Source of the DNA: Patescibacteria group bacterium
Lineage (GTDB): Bacteria; Patescibacteriota; Minisyncoccia; Phycocordibacterales; UBA9973
Reading direction: 5' to 3'
Length of the DNA: 49,530 bases
Assembly (NCBI GenBank): GCA_028865035.1
Contig: JAGWLB010000002.1
Coordinates: 1-49,530 of the forward strand
The notes beneath the pieces were generated by a model that saw only the letters and a list, made by a program, of their open reading frames with translations, had not been told where the DNA came from and ran no database searches. This document shows, piece by piece, positions 41,042 through 49,495 of this stretch. Positions within the stretch are counted from its first letter, which is position 1. The number at the start of each line of letters is the position of its first letter. The position numbers were made by a program, and so were the translations under genes.

Positions 41042-41275
41042 CTATTTAACGAGTATTGCTATAAATGCTGACACAGCAAAAAGAATCCCAACTACAATAG
41101 TTACTATAAATAGGAACTTTTCAAAACCACGTCGTGTATGATACAGGCCTCCACCGTCTCCTCCTCCTAGTACTCCACCAACATCTGAGCCAGATTGTTG
41201 AAGCAATATGGTAACAACCAAAATGATAGACAGTATAATCTGTATATAAGGTAGCATAGTAGCGATAATCGTCAT
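41042..41275 (-). CDS. secG: Preprotein translocase subunit SecG
   Basis: This 77-aa protein has two transmembrane helices (about 8-25, 51-75) with the conserved segment ILLQQSGSDVGGVLGGGDGGG in the loop between them and the FEKFL start of helix 2, as in SecG. It stabilises SecYE and assists SecA-driven export. It is on the same strand as the tRNAs upstream and the SBP gene downstream. On the minus strand two TATAGx boxes precede the ATG by less than 16 bases (TATAGTAGTATAGC), suggesting a very short leader. Confidence 0.92.
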   Translation of the reverse strand: MTIIATMLPYIQIILSIILVVTILLQQSGSDVGGVLGGGDGGGLYHTRRGFEKFLFIVTIVVGILFAVSAFIAILVK

Positions 41276-41360
41276 ATTGCTATACTACTATATTGATAAC
41301 AGGAATGCAAATAGAACTAATATCATTATTTATTAAGGTTTGTTGAGTATGTTAATTAGG

Positions 41361-41404
41361 CACAAATGAAAAAACACTAAATATTTAGTGTTTTTTCATT
41401 TGTG
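41361..41404. terminator. 44-bp perfect palindrome, terminator of the tRNA transcript
   Basis: CACAAATGAAAAAACACTAA plus AT is mirrored exactly by its reverse complement (22+22 bases, no loop). It begins at the 3' end of tRNA-Leu on the minus strand and includes an AAAAAA/TTTTTT pair, so it can terminate in both directions. It separates the tRNAs from secG. Confidence 0.75.
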
Positions 41405-41484
41405 CCCAGGAGAGGACTTGAACCTCCAAGGATTGCTCCACTAGTTCCTAAGACTAGCGCGTATACCAATTCCGCCACCTGGGC
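41403..41484 (-). tRNA. tRNA-Leu (anticodon TAG)
   Basis: On the minus strand the RNA starts GCCCAGGTGGCGGAATTGG and ends in CCTGGGC plus discriminator A. The acceptor stem (7 bp), D-loop (GGCGGAATTGGTATACGCG), anticodon stem CTAGT/ACTAG with loop CTTAGGA, a variable arm and T-loop GGTTCAAGTCC are all visible. The anticodon TAG reads CTN leucine codons. The 3' CCA is not encoded (next bases are CAAA). Confidence 0.9.
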
Positions 41485-41642
41485 ATATTTTGTTTTGAAA
41501 CGAAGGGAGGGAATCTCGCCCTACGGTCGCGGGTACTTTTCTAATTTTTTAAACAAAATAAAGAAAAGTCTTTCGATTCCCGACGAAACCAAAGCAGTTT
41601 GGTTTCTCCCACGCTGAAGAAAAACTGCGTTTTTCTTCATGG

Positions 41643-41714
41643 AGGCGTGGGCGGGAATCGAACCCGCGAATGGCGGTTTTGCAGACCGCAGCGTTACCAC
41701 TTCGCCACCACGCC
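41643..41714 (-). tRNA. tRNA-Cys (anticodon GCA)
   Basis: On the minus strand the RNA reads GGCGTGGTGGCGAAGTGG at its 5' end and CCACGCC plus discriminator T at its 3' end. The anticodon stem GCGGT/ACCGC holds the loop CTGCAAA (anticodon GCA) and the T-arm is GCGGGTTCGATTCCCGC. U73 is a known cysteine identity base. Bases CCA (41642-41640) follow, so the 3' CCA appears to be encoded here, unlike in tRNA-Leu. The 155 bases between the two tRNAs hold nothing recognisable. Confidence 0.92.
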
Positions 41715-41737
41715 ATATTCTCTCGCGCATACATATC

Positions 41738-42064
41738 CTAGCTTTTCGAGAGCAATTCGTCAATTTTTTGCCGATTTTTCTCACCTTCATCTATCTCTAC
41801 ATCAAGAAATGGAATTGGGTTAATTCTCAATCCTTTGGTTATGTGTTTACGTAATTCACCGAGATTACGCTTTATAAAACCATAAGCTGCTTTTTCTTTT
41901 TCTCTAGGTAAGACGCTGATCATAATGGTAGCGCGTTTATTATCAGAAGATAAAATTACTCGAGTAACCGTAATCATTGAAGTTACTCCTGATTCACGTT
42001 CTATGAACATTGCAGCAAGTTCTCTTATATGATTTGTTATTTTTTCTGATCGGAATTGTGACAT
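41738..42064 (-). CDS. rbfA: Ribosome-binding factor A
   Basis: This 108-aa KH-like RbfA protein has SEKITNHIRELAAMFIERES, then ITVTRVILSSDNKRATIMISVLP and a late GLRINPIPFLDVEIDEGEKN (about 79-98). It binds the 30S subunit during maturation of 16S rRNA (helix 1). It starts 1 base after infB, the classic infB-rbfA order, and lies upstream of the tRNAs on the same strand. Confidence 0.92.
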   Translation of the reverse strand: MSQFRSEKITNHIRELAAMFIERESGVTSMITVTRVILSSDNKRATIMISVLPREKEKAAYGFIKRNLGELRKHITKGLRINPIPFLDVEIDEGEKNRQKIDELLSKS

Positions 42065-42065
42065 T

Positions 42066-43574
42066 TTATTTTATTACAGTTATAAAAGCTTCAAGGACAT
42101 CGCCTGCTGATATATCTATCTTGGTTTCTATTAACACTCCACAATCGGTATCTTCTAATACCTCTTTTGTTTTTATTTTATTTAGTTGTAATCCGACAAT
42201 TTTACCACGGCCTATTTCAAAATCTCTTCGAATGATACGAACATTCGCACCATCGCTGATACGACCAGTAGTTACTTTTCCACCTATTACTTGTCTCTCT
42301 TTTGTTTCACCAAATGTTTTTAGAACCTTTAATGTACCTGTGACTTCTATTGTTTCTTGTCGTGGTCTTCTTTCTTCTACTATTTCTTTTAACCAATCTA
42401 TTAATTTGTAAATAATATCAAATGTTTGAATGTTTGCATTTAATGATTCATTAATATCACGTGCGCTGTTGTCTATCTTGACATTAAAGCCTATGATAAT
42501 TGTTTCTTTGTTAATATTTGCCATTTTAATATCTGATTCACTTATTGCTCCAACACCAGAGCTAATAATTTTAAAAGATATTTCTTGATTGTTTAATTTA
42601 TCAATTTCTTTTTCTAAAGCCTCCATAGTACCAGCTACATCAGTCTTTATTATTAACGGTACTATTTTACTAGCATTAACTTCATTGTTGATTGAGTTAT
42701 CGATAGTCTTTTCATTTTTTATTTTTTTAACATATTCCTCTGCTTCTTTTTTTGTTTTGAATGATTGAAAAACCATTCCAACTTCTGGCATAGATTCAAA
42801 TCCAACAAGTCTAATAGGGGAAGAAAAAGAAGCTTCTTTAATGGGCTTGCCTAGGAAATTTTCTAAAATACGTGTAGTAACTATAGATTCACCACATGCT
42901 ATAAACATTCCAGATTTAAGTTTACCGTTCTTGATAATTGCTGTGGCAGAAATACCGCGTTTTGGTTCACGATTAGCTTCAATAACTATCCCGCTTGCAT
43001 TCTGTTCTATATCTCCTGTAAACATTTGCATATCAGCAACTAGCAGAATAATATCAAGAAGTTCTGATACACCAGTACCTTCTTTTGCAGAAATAGGAAC
43101 ATATGGTATATCGCCACCCATACCTTCAAGATATATTCCTTTTTCAACAAGATCATTCTTTACTTTTTCAATATTTGCATTTGGTCTATCTATTTTATTT
43201 ATTGCTACTATGTAAGGAGTTTTACTATCAATAATAGTATTATAAGCTTCGAGTGTCTGTGCCTTGACTCCATCTTCAGCTGACACAACAAGAATAGCGA
43301 TATCTGCCACCATTGCTCCTCGGGCACGCATTTTAGAGAAAGCCTCGTGTCCTGGTGTATCAAGAAAAGTTATTAATCTGTCAGTACCTTCTTCGTCTTT
43401 GTGCTTAACTTCATAGGCACTGATATGCTGAGTAATACCTCCATGTTCACTATCAACTATATTTGATTTCCTTATATAATCTAAAAGCGTAGATTTTCCA
43501 TGATCAACATGCCCCATAACAACCACAACAGGCGGACGCGAAACTATATTCGAATTTTTATTTTCTGTAGTCAT
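42066..43574 (-). CDS. infB: Translation initiation factor IF-2 (short form)
   Basis: This 502-aa protein starts almost directly with the G domain: [20 protein letters not shown] (G1, about 17-36), [12 protein letters not shown] (G2), [13 protein letters not shown] (G3, about 70-82), AINKIDRP (G4, about 125-132) and PISAKEGTG (G5). Domains II, III and the C-terminal C1/C2 (ending in [19 protein letters not shown]) follow. The N-terminal domains of E. coli IF-2 (890 aa) are missing, as is usual in CPR. It positions fMet-tRNA on the 30S subunit, and with most start codons lacking Shine-Dalgarno it must work on leaderless or short-leader mRNAs. Confidence 0.96.
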   Translation of the reverse strand: MTTENKNSNIVSRPPVVVVMGHVDHGKSTLLDYIRKSNIVDSEHGGITQHISAYEVKHKDEEGTDRLITFLDTPGHEAFSKMRARGAMVADIAILVVSAEDGVKAQTLEAYNTIIDSKTPYIVAINKIDRPNANIEKVKNDLVEKGIYLEGMGGDIPYVPISAKEGTGVSELLDIILLVADMQMFTGDIEQNASGIVIEANREPKRGISATAIIKNGKLKSGMFIACGESIVTTRILENFLGKPIKEASFSSPIRLVGFESMPEVGMVFQSFKTKKEAEEYVKKIKNEKTIDNSINNEVNASKIVPLIIKTDVAGTMEALEKEIDKLNNQEISFKIISSGVGAISESDIKMANINKETIIIGFNVKIDNSARDINESLNANIQTFDIIYKLIDWLKEIVEERRPRQETIEVTGTLKVLKTFGETKERQVIGGKVTTGRISDGANVRIIRRDFEIGRGKIVGLQLNKIKTKEVLEDTDCGVLIETKIDISAGDVLEAFITVIK

Positions 43575-43588
43575 TATAATTAATATTA

Positions 43589-44032
43589 CTATTTTGATTT
43601 TTCTAGCACCTCCTTTTCTTCTATAGTGAGTTCAAATTCTGACTTACCGTTTGTTATAGGTTTTGCAAAAATGCTCATCCGGTCTCGTGCGTATAGACTA
43701 GAAACTATTACACCGTTACCTTCATCATTTAAGAATGACATTGCAAAACTTTGATTACTTCCAGCATCTATGAATGGATTGAAACGCACAGTCTGTATAT
43801 TGCGAATTGATTGTCCTAGCCTCTTGTCTACCAAAACTAAATGATCGTTTAGTTTTACTTGAGTATCTTTCAGGTTTTGTACTTTATCAGATATATCGAT
43901 CATAAGTCCTTCAAGACTCTCTGCCTTTTTACCAGCAAAGAATTTACGAAGCCTACGTTCTATCATTATCATCCATACTAAAAGAACAATAATTAGACCG
44001 CCTAGTACATAAATCAATATATTTATAGCCAT
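43589..44032 (-). CDS. DUF4446 membrane-anchored protein
   Basis: This 147-aa protein has one N-terminal transmembrane helix (about 3-22), a short coiled-coil region (about 30-75, SLEGLMIDISDKVQNLKDTQ) and the DUF4446 core: VRFNPFIDAGSNQSFAMSFL (about 83-102), NGVIVSSLYARDRMSIFAKPI (about 106-126) and a closing LTIEEKEVLEKS. DUF4446 is widespread in Firmicutes and CPR; function unknown. It lies immediately upstream of infB. A TATACT on the minus strand ends about 11 bases before the ATG, so it probably starts the infB-rbfA-tRNA unit with a very short leader. Confidence 0.85.
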   Translation of the reverse strand: MAINILIYVLGGLIIVLLVWMIMIERRLRKFFAGKKAESLEGLMIDISDKVQNLKDTQVKLNDHLVLVDKRLGQSIRNIQTVRFNPFIDAGSNQSFAMSFLNDEGNGVIVSSLYARDRMSIFAKPITNGKSEFELTIEEKEVLEKSK

Positions 44033-44076
44033 ATCTTAAAAGAGTATATACGAATTCATATTATTTTACAATGTTG

Positions 44077-44085
44077 TGATATAGT
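44077..44085 (+). promoter_or_regulatory. Extended -10 promoter of the cysteine desulfurase gene
   Basis: TGA-TATAGT (44077-44085), 25 bases upstream of the ATG at 44111. It is in the 78-base gap divergent with DUF4446, where the opposite-strand TATACT lies at 44049-44044. Confidence 0.4.
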
Positions 44086-44110
44086 AATTACATCAAATAA
44101 AAATAGATGT

Positions 44111-45358
44111 ATGAAAAAAAATTCAAATAAAATTATATATTTTGACTACGCTAGTGCTACTCCTATAGATAAAAAAGTATCAAAATTGATAACTTTATAT
44201 AATAATAAATATTTTGCTAATCCCAGTTCTATACATAAGAGTGGCATAGTAATCAGGCAGATTATAGAGAACGCCCGGTTAAAAATTTCAAAATTATTAT
44301 ATGCACACCCAGACGAGATAATTTTTACTGGTAGTGGTACACAGAGCGATGCATTGGCTGTGTTAGGAATTATAAATTATTGGAAATTAAAAATTGGAAA
44401 TAATAAAGAAGGGAAAGTTCCACATATTATAACGACTACTATTGAACACCCAGCAGTATTAGAGAATTGCCGTAAATTAGAAAAGAATGGTTATGCAGAA
44501 GTGACTTACATATCACCAGATAGTGAAGGTGTTATTAATGTAAATGAAATTAAAGAAGCTCTAAAAGAAAATACCGTTTTAATATCGGTTATGTATGCGA
44601 ACAATGAGATTGGTACGGTCCAGCCTATTCGTGATATAGCTAAAGCTATAAGACATTTCAGGAAAAGTAGAAAATCAGAAAATCAATTTTATTTTCCAGT
44701 TTTACATAGCGATGCTTGTCAGGCAATGAATTATCTTGAAGTAGAAAATATTGAAAAATTAGGGGTAGATTTATTAACATTCAATGGTTCAAAGATATAC
44801 GGCCCGAAAGGTGTTGGTATTCTATTTAAAAAAAGAGGAGTTACGATAGAACCTTTTTATGAAGGAGGTGGACAAGAATTTGGTTTAAATTCTGGAACCG
44901 AAAATGCTTCTCTGATTGCGGCTACTGCATTAGCATTAGAGCAAACAATAAAAATAAAGGCAAAAGAATCTTTACGATTAATATCATTGCGAGATTATGG
45001 AATAAAAAAGCTCTTAGAATTATCAAATATATATGGTTATAAAATAATATTAAATGGTAGCGCAGAAAATCGCTTGCCGAATAATATAAATATTTCTATT
45101 TTAGGTATTTCTAGCGAACTTCTTGTTATCGAGCTTGATGCGCAAGGTATAGAAGTATCTGCGAAAAGTGCTTGTAAAAGTGATGAACCAGATGAGTCGT
45201 ATGTCATTACTGCTTTACGTAAAGCACAAAATACGGTCTCAAATACTACCGATGGATCCATTCGTATTTCACTAGGAAGACAAACTACAAAAAAAGATAT
45301 TGATTATTTGGTACTATCACTGAAAGATATTTTAACTAAATATATTAGGTGGAAATAG
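44111..45358 (+). CDS. Cysteine desulfurase (NifS/IscS-like)
   Basis: This 415-aa fold-type I PLP enzyme has YFDYASATPIDKKVSKL near the N terminus, NPSSIHKSG, FTGSGTQSDALAV (about 76-88), TTTIEHPAVLENC, NNEIGTVQPI, HSDACQA and the PLP lysine in FNGSKIYGPKGVGILFKKRG (about 225-244; the usual AHK is GSK). The active-site cysteine is in SAKSACKSDEPDESYVI (about 354-370). It takes sulfur from cysteine as persulfide for Fe-S or tRNA thiolation. No IscU/SufU or tRNA-thiolase gene is in the window; the rhodanese at 16225 could be an acceptor, but this is speculative. The gene is alone with its own promoter. Confidence 0.92.
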   Translation: MKKNSNKIIYFDYASATPIDKKVSKLITLYNNKYFANPSSIHKSGIVIRQIIENARLKISKLLYAHPDEIIFTGSGTQSDALAVLGIINYWKLKIGNNKEGKVPHIITTTIEHPAVLENCRKLEKNGYAEVTYISPDSEGVINVNEIKEALKENTVLISVMYANNEIGTVQPIRDIAKAIRHFRKSRKSENQFYFPVLHSDACQAMNYLEVENIEKLGVDLLTFNGSKIYGPKGVGILFKKRGVTIEPFYEGGGQEFGLNSGTENASLIAATALALEQTIKIKAKESLRLISLRDYGIKKLLELSNIYGYKIILNGSAENRLPNNINISILGISSELLVIELDAQGIEVSAKSACKSDEPDESYVITALRKAQNTVSNTTDGSIRISLGRQTTKKDIDYLVLSLKDILTKYIRWK

Positions 45359-45370
45359 GATTGACGGCTA

Positions 45371-45379
45371 TGGTATACT
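45371..45379 (+). promoter_or_regulatory. Extended -10 promoter of the pseudo-HtrA gene
   Basis: TGG-TATACT (45371-45379) ends 8 bases before the ATG at 45388, predicting a leader of 0-2 nt. No -35 matches at the proper distance. It starts transcription across the pseudo-HtrA and possibly the Hsp100 gene (22-base gap). Confidence 0.45.
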
Positions 45380-45387
45380 AGCTAAAT

Positions 45388-46038
45388 ATGGATATTAAAG
45401 AATTAAATAAAACCCAACTTATATTACTTACACTTCTTATTACATTTGTAGTTTCTGTAGCTACGGGTATTGTGACAGTATCACTGATGCAAAAGATGCC
45501 TAAAAGTGTTCCTCAAACTATTAATAATGTCATTCAACGAACGATAGAGAAGGTAACAACAATTCCTGCTCCTATCACTAATAATAATTCGACACCACCA
45601 GATACAAAAAGTACACTACCGTTTGGCGATGGTAATGTGGTAGTTTCTATTTATCCTGCTGATGAAGTTACCATACCAACAGATACAACAACGACTACAT
45701 CTACTGACTCAACAACTACAAAAACATCTGCAAACACCGATTCGAAAAATGTAACAGATACAACTAAAACTACAATAGAAAAGCCTAAAGCTCTTGGTAA
45801 GGGAATTATTATTTCAGATGTTGGATTAATTTTAGTAGATTCTACAATATTAACAGATAAAGATTTATATAAAGTTATATTGAATAATGTTGATTTCGAC
45901 GCCACTGTTATAGAAAGATTTTCAAATGGATTTGCTATATTAAAAATTAGCCAAAAGAATACAAATCCTACCCAGACACCAGTTGTAAATCCAGCAACTG
46001 GTAACACTACTACGCCAGCAGTTGACAATAATCAATAA
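45388..46038 (+). CDS. Membrane-anchored degenerate HtrA-like protein (no catalytic triad)
   Basis: This 216-aa protein has a transmembrane helix (about 11-34) and a Thr/Ser/Pro-rich linker (about 60-130, with a TTTTTSTDSTTTK run). Residues about 137-187 align with the first barrel of HtrA (10155 gene): GKGIIISDVGLILVDSTIL corresponds to GSGFLISSDGLIVTNRHVV, and YKVILNNVDFDATVIERFSN to YNVLLNNGKKYTATVLARDG. The catalytic His is replaced (DSTIL), the Asp position reads NGFAILKI, and the second barrel with Ser and the PDZ are missing. It is therefore not a protease. It could be a regulatory or scaffolding relic. It sits 21 bases upstream of the Clp/Hsp100 gene, probably on one transcript. Confidence 0.7.
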   Translation: MDIKELNKTQLILLTLLITFVVSVATGIVTVSLMQKMPKSVPQTINNVIQRTIEKVTTIPAPITNNNSTPPDTKSTLPFGDGNVVVSIYPADEVTIPTDTTTTTSTDSTTTKTSANTDSKNVTDTTKTTIEKPKALGKGIIISDVGLILVDSTILTDKDLYKVILNNVDFDATVIERFSNGFAILKISQKNTNPTQTPVVNPATGNTTTPAVDNNQ

Positions 46039-46059
46039 TCATTTTATGATGTAACAAGT

Positions 46060-48759
46060 ATGCCACCATTCAATCATTTTACAACTAAAGCAAAAGAAGC
46101 AATTCGTAAAGCGCACGAATTGGCCATTGAACGTGGTCAAAACCATGTTAATTCACTTCATTTATTGACAGCACTCCTTATACAAGAAGATTCGTTAATA
46201 ATATCTATTCTAGACAAGATGGATATTGATACATTATTAATGACAGATAATCTTATCGAAATGATTGAGTTTCCAGAGAGCAGAAACACAATCTCGCCAT
46301 CATATCAACTATATCTGACTCCAGATTTAGCCCAAGTAATAGAGAATTCAAGTAAAGTCGCAAGTAGCATTAAAGATGAATTTGTTTCTACTGAGCATTT
46401 GTTTGTCTCCTTACTTGAAACACCAGGTGAAGCTAGAGAGCTTCTTGGTCGTTTCAAAATTGATAAAGATCAAGTGCTAAGAGTTCTTGAAGTTCTCAGA
46501 AGTGAAAATGTAAATGAATCGAGCGTCACAAAGAAACCTAAACTCTTAGTCAAATTCACTCGTAATCTTACGGATCTTGCACGGTTAGATAAACTAGATC
46601 CAGTTATTGGTCGCGATACAGAAATTATGCGTATGATGCAAATTCTTTCTCGTCGTACCAAGAATAACCCTATTCTTATAGGAGAAGCTGGCACTGGTAA
46701 AACAGCTGTGGCTGAAGCGCTTGCGCAAAGAATAGCAAAAAATGATGTACCAGAAAGTTTGCGTGATAAAGAGGTAGTTTCTCTTGATTTAGGCTTGCTT
46801 TTATCAGGAACAAAATACCGAGGAGAATTTGAAGAAAGATTACGTGGAATAATGAAAGAAATAGAAAAGTCAGAAGGTAAAATAATCCTATTTATAGATG
46901 AGATTCATACTATTGTTGGTGCTGGTTCTGCTGAAGGTTCACTTGATGCTTCAAATATGCTTAAACCTGCACTTGCAAGAGGGGAACTTCGTGCAATAGG
47001 TGCGACAACTTTGAAAGAATACCAGAAACATATCGAAAAAGATCCAGCATTGGCTCGTCGTTTCCAACCTGTATTTATAGATGAACCAAGTGCAGAAGAT
47101 GCTATTGCAATATTACGTGGACTAAAAGAGAAATATGAACTTTTTCACGGTGTGCGTATTACTGACGATGCGATTATTGCTGCTGTAAATCTCAGCACTC
47201 GATATATTACAAATAGATATTTGCCCGATAAGGCAGTAGATCTGATAGACGAAGCTGCTTCAGCCTTAAGACTCGCACTTGAGAATAAACCTCAAGTATT
47301 AGAAGATGCTCATCGTAAGATTATGCGTTTCGAAATTGAAAAAGAGGCATTAATGAAAGAAATATCTAGAGTATCTAATAAATCTGAAGATGTAAAGAAT
47401 GCTAAAATACGTGTTCGTGACATAGATAAAGAGATTAGTAATTTGAAAGAAAAAACTCGTGAACTTGAACTTAAATGGAAAAATGAAAAAGAAACAGTGG
47501 TTAGTATAAGAGCTATCAAGAAAGAGCTCGAATCATTACGATTAGAAGGTGAAAATGCAGAAATGCGTGCTGACCTTGCTCGTGCAGCTGAGATTCGCTA
47601 TGGTCAAATACCCGAATTACAAAGTAGGCTTGAAACAAAAGTTGCACGCTTAAAGAAACTTCAAAAATTTAGAAGAATACTTAAAGAAGATATTACCGCC
47701 GAGGATATAGCTCATGTTGTATCTCGTTGGACTGGTATCCCTCTTGTAAAAATGTTGGAAGAAGAGCGCGAGAAACTCGCCCATATGGAAGATGAACTTC
47801 GCAAGCGTGTCATCGGCCAAGATATTGCAATAAAGAAGATTGCGGATGTTGTGAGGAGATCTCGTGCCGGTATATCTGATCCAAACAAACCTATTGGTTC
47901 ATTTATTTTCTTGGGTCCAACAGGTGTTGGTAAAACGGAACTAACAAAATCTTTAGCACAATTTATGTTCAACGATGATAAAGCACTTATACGTGTAGAT
48001 ATGAGTGAATATATGGAGAGACATAGCGTGTCTAAGCTTATCGGTTCACCACCAGGGTATGTAGGGTATGAGGAATCTGGTAACTTGACTGAATCTGTCC
48101 GGCATAGACCTTACTCGGTTATATTGTTTGACGAGATAGAGAAGGCTCACCCTGAAGTTTTCAATGTACTGCTTCAAGTTCTTGATGAAGGTAGATTAAC
48201 AGACGCAAAAGGACGCATCGTGAACTTTAAAAATACTGTAATTATTCTTACTTCAAATATTGGTTCACATCTTATAGAAAAAATGGAATCACTTGGTTTT
48301 ACAAATAATTCCAAGAAAGATGAATATACTGAAACAAAAGAAAAAGTTCTATCAAGCCTTAAAGATCATTTCCGACCTGAATTTTTGAATCGATTAGACG
48401 ATATTATCGTATTTGATATTTTATCTGAAGATGTTATTCGCCATATAGTTGACTTGAAGATTCAAGTTATACGAGAGCGATTGCTAGCAAAAGATATTGA
48501 GCTAAATATTTCACCAGATGCTCTGACTTACCTAGCAAAAGAAGGTTACAACCCTCACTATGGAGCAAGACCTTTGGGGCGATTAATTCAAGATAAGATT
48601 CTTAATCCTGTGGCGTCATTTATTATTTCTAAAGGAGTTAAGAAAGGGGATATAGTCTACGTCACAATGAAAGATAATGAAATCGTAGTTGAGATGAAGA
48701 AAAAGAAAATCAAATCAAACTTCAAAGTTGCTAAACCATCTCCTTATAATAATAAATAA
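46060..48759 (+). CDS. Clp/Hsp100 ATPase with ClpB-type middle domain and ClpC-type LGF loop
   Basis: This 899-aa protein has a double Clp_N domain (1-150), AAA1 with GEAGTGKT (208-215) and [14 protein letters not shown], then a long coiled-coil middle domain (about 408-545, including the ClpB hallmark [18 protein letters not shown]). AAA2 has GPTGVGKT (619-626) and [20 protein letters not shown], and a C-terminal small domain with [15 protein letters not shown]. Full-length middle domains are found in ClpB disaggregases; ClpC and ClpA have short ones or none. Yet residues 745-747 read LGF within [20 protein letters not shown], matching the VGF loop by which ClpC binds ClpP and absent in ClpB. 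It may combine disaggregation with delivery to ClpP. No clpP is in the window. Confidence 0.88.
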   Translation: MPPFNHFTTKAKEAIRKAHELAIERGQNHVNSLHLLTALLIQEDSLIISILDKMDIDTLLMTDNLIEMIEFPESRNTISPSYQLYLTPDLAQVIENSSKVASSIKDEFVSTEHLFVSLLETPGEARELLGRFKIDKDQVLRVLEVLRSENVNESSVTKKPKLLVKFTRNLTDLARLDKLDPVIGRDTEIMRMMQILSRRTKNNPILIGEAGTGKTAVAEALAQRIAKNDVPESLRDKEVVSLDLGLLLSGTKYRGEFEERLRGIMKEIEKSEGKIILFIDEIHTIVGAGSAEGSLDASNMLKPALARGELRAIGATTLKEYQKHIEKDPALARRFQPVFIDEPSAEDAIAILRGLKEKYELFHGVRITDDAIIAAVNLSTRYITNRYLPDKAVDLIDEAASALRLALENKPQVLEDAHRKIMRFEIEKEALMKEISRVSNKSEDVKNAKIRVRDIDKEISNLKEKTRELELKWKNEKETVVSIRAIKKELESLRLEGENAEMRADLARAAEIRYGQIPELQSRLETKVARLKKLQKFRRILKEDITAEDIAHVVSRWTGIPLVKMLEEEREKLAHMEDELRKRVIGQDIAIKKIADVVRRSRAGISDPNKPIGSFIFLGPTGVGKTELTKSLAQFMFNDDKALIRVDMSEYMERHSVSKLIGSPPGYVGYEESGNLTESVRHRPYSVILFDEIEKAHPEVFNVLLQVLDEGRLTDAKGRIVNFKNTVIILTSNIGSHLIEKMESLGFTNNSKKDEYTETKEKVLSSLKDHFRPEFLNRLDDIIVFDILSEDVIRHIVDLKIQVIRERLLAKDIELNISPDALTYLAKEGYNPHYGARPLGRLIQDKILNPVASFIISKGVKKGDIVYVTMKDNEIVVEMKKKKIKSNFKVAKPSPYNNK

Positions 48760-48761
48760 AA

Positions 48762-48791
48762 AATAACCCGGACTTAAAAAGTCGGGTTATT
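48762..48791. terminator. Bidirectional terminator after the Hsp100 gene
   Basis: AATAACCC-(G)-GACTT pairs with AAGTC-GGGTTATT (48762-48775 with 48779-48791), with one bulged G and a 3-base loop. It follows the stop codon by 2 bases and ends at the convergent lipoprotein region. Confidence 0.75.
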
Positions 48792-48820
48792 TGCTTTGTG
48801 TTTTCAAAAATCAAAATTAA

Positions 48821-49495
48821 TTAATCTTTTTCAGTGTCTATCTCTTCCTCTTCTCCGAAGATTATGTTGATGTCACCGGAATGTGAATTGCTTCCAATGT
48901 TTTCAACATGGATTAATGGTGCTTTTACACCGTTAATCCTAATTGAAATACCATCAGCTTCTACAGTACCTCCACCACCAGCGCTTACTGCGGTTACGAG
49001 ATTTGTTAAAGCATTTATCTGTTCTGCGTCTACGCTTACAGTATCGCTATGGTTATTAGAGTGTTCTACTTTTTCTCTATAACCTTTTAAAAAATAATAT
49101 AATGATATAGCTCCTAGCAAAACAAGTAAAATCCAAGGCAACCAAAATTTTAATCCACTGCAGGAAGTCTCTGTTTTTAAATCAGGAGCATAACCTGCTG
49201 GATAATAGTACCATCCTTTAGCAGAAAGCGAGTCCGCCAATATCGTAATGGTGTGATGACTTTTTAGAAAGATAGTACTATCTTTCCAGCCAGTAATTTT
49301 GTTGTATACCGATTTTCCACCGGCACACAAATTTATTGCAGATTGTACAGGCACCTTTACGAGAATGCTTGTATCACAATCACTACTGATTGTATAATTT
49401 TTTGCAATTGGTTGTTGCATTTCTGTGGCTGTGTTACTACAACCTACAAAAAATATGGCAGTTATTGCCAACAAAGAGAACAATAGTTTTTTCAT
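48821..49495 (-). CDS. Orphan lipoprotein with a second transmembrane segment
   Basis: This 224-aa protein has a lipoprotein signal (LLAITAIFFVGC, lipid cysteine at about 19), an outer part of about 95 residues with cysteines (SDCDTS, NLCAGGK, TSCSGLK), and a transmembrane helix at about 117-136 (FWLPWILLVLLGAISLYYFL). The cytoplasmic-side tail has a Gly-rich segment AGGGGTVEADGISIRINGVK and an acidic end EEEEIDTEKD. The lipid anchor plus a second membrane span is odd. No family is recognised. It is alone, convergent with the Hsp100 gene, and has an intermediate GC level; like the lipoprotein at 34769 it may be acquired. The final 35 bases of the window show only an AT-rich upstream region. 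Confidence 0.65.
   Translation of the reverse strand: MKKLLFSLLAITAIFFVGCSNTATEMQQPIAKNYTISSDCDTSILVKVPVQSAINLCAGGKSVYNKITGWKDSTIFLKSHHTITILADSLSAKGWYYYPAGYAPDLKTETSCSGLKFWLPWILLVLLGAISLYYFLKGYREKVEHSNNHSDTVSVDAEQINALTNLVTAVSAGGGGTVEADGISIRINGVKAPLIHVENIGSNSHSGDINIIFGEEEEIDTEKD

Noticed and set aside
41402-41854. Overlapping short open frames on both strands around the tRNA genes
   Set aside because: They translate tRNA sequence (for example PRRGLEPPRIAPLVPKTSAY), a well-known artefact. The tRNA structures explain the DNA.
42010-43215. Plus-strand open frames opposite infB and rbfA
   Set aside because: They are antisense to complete, motif-bearing genes and lack any domain pattern.
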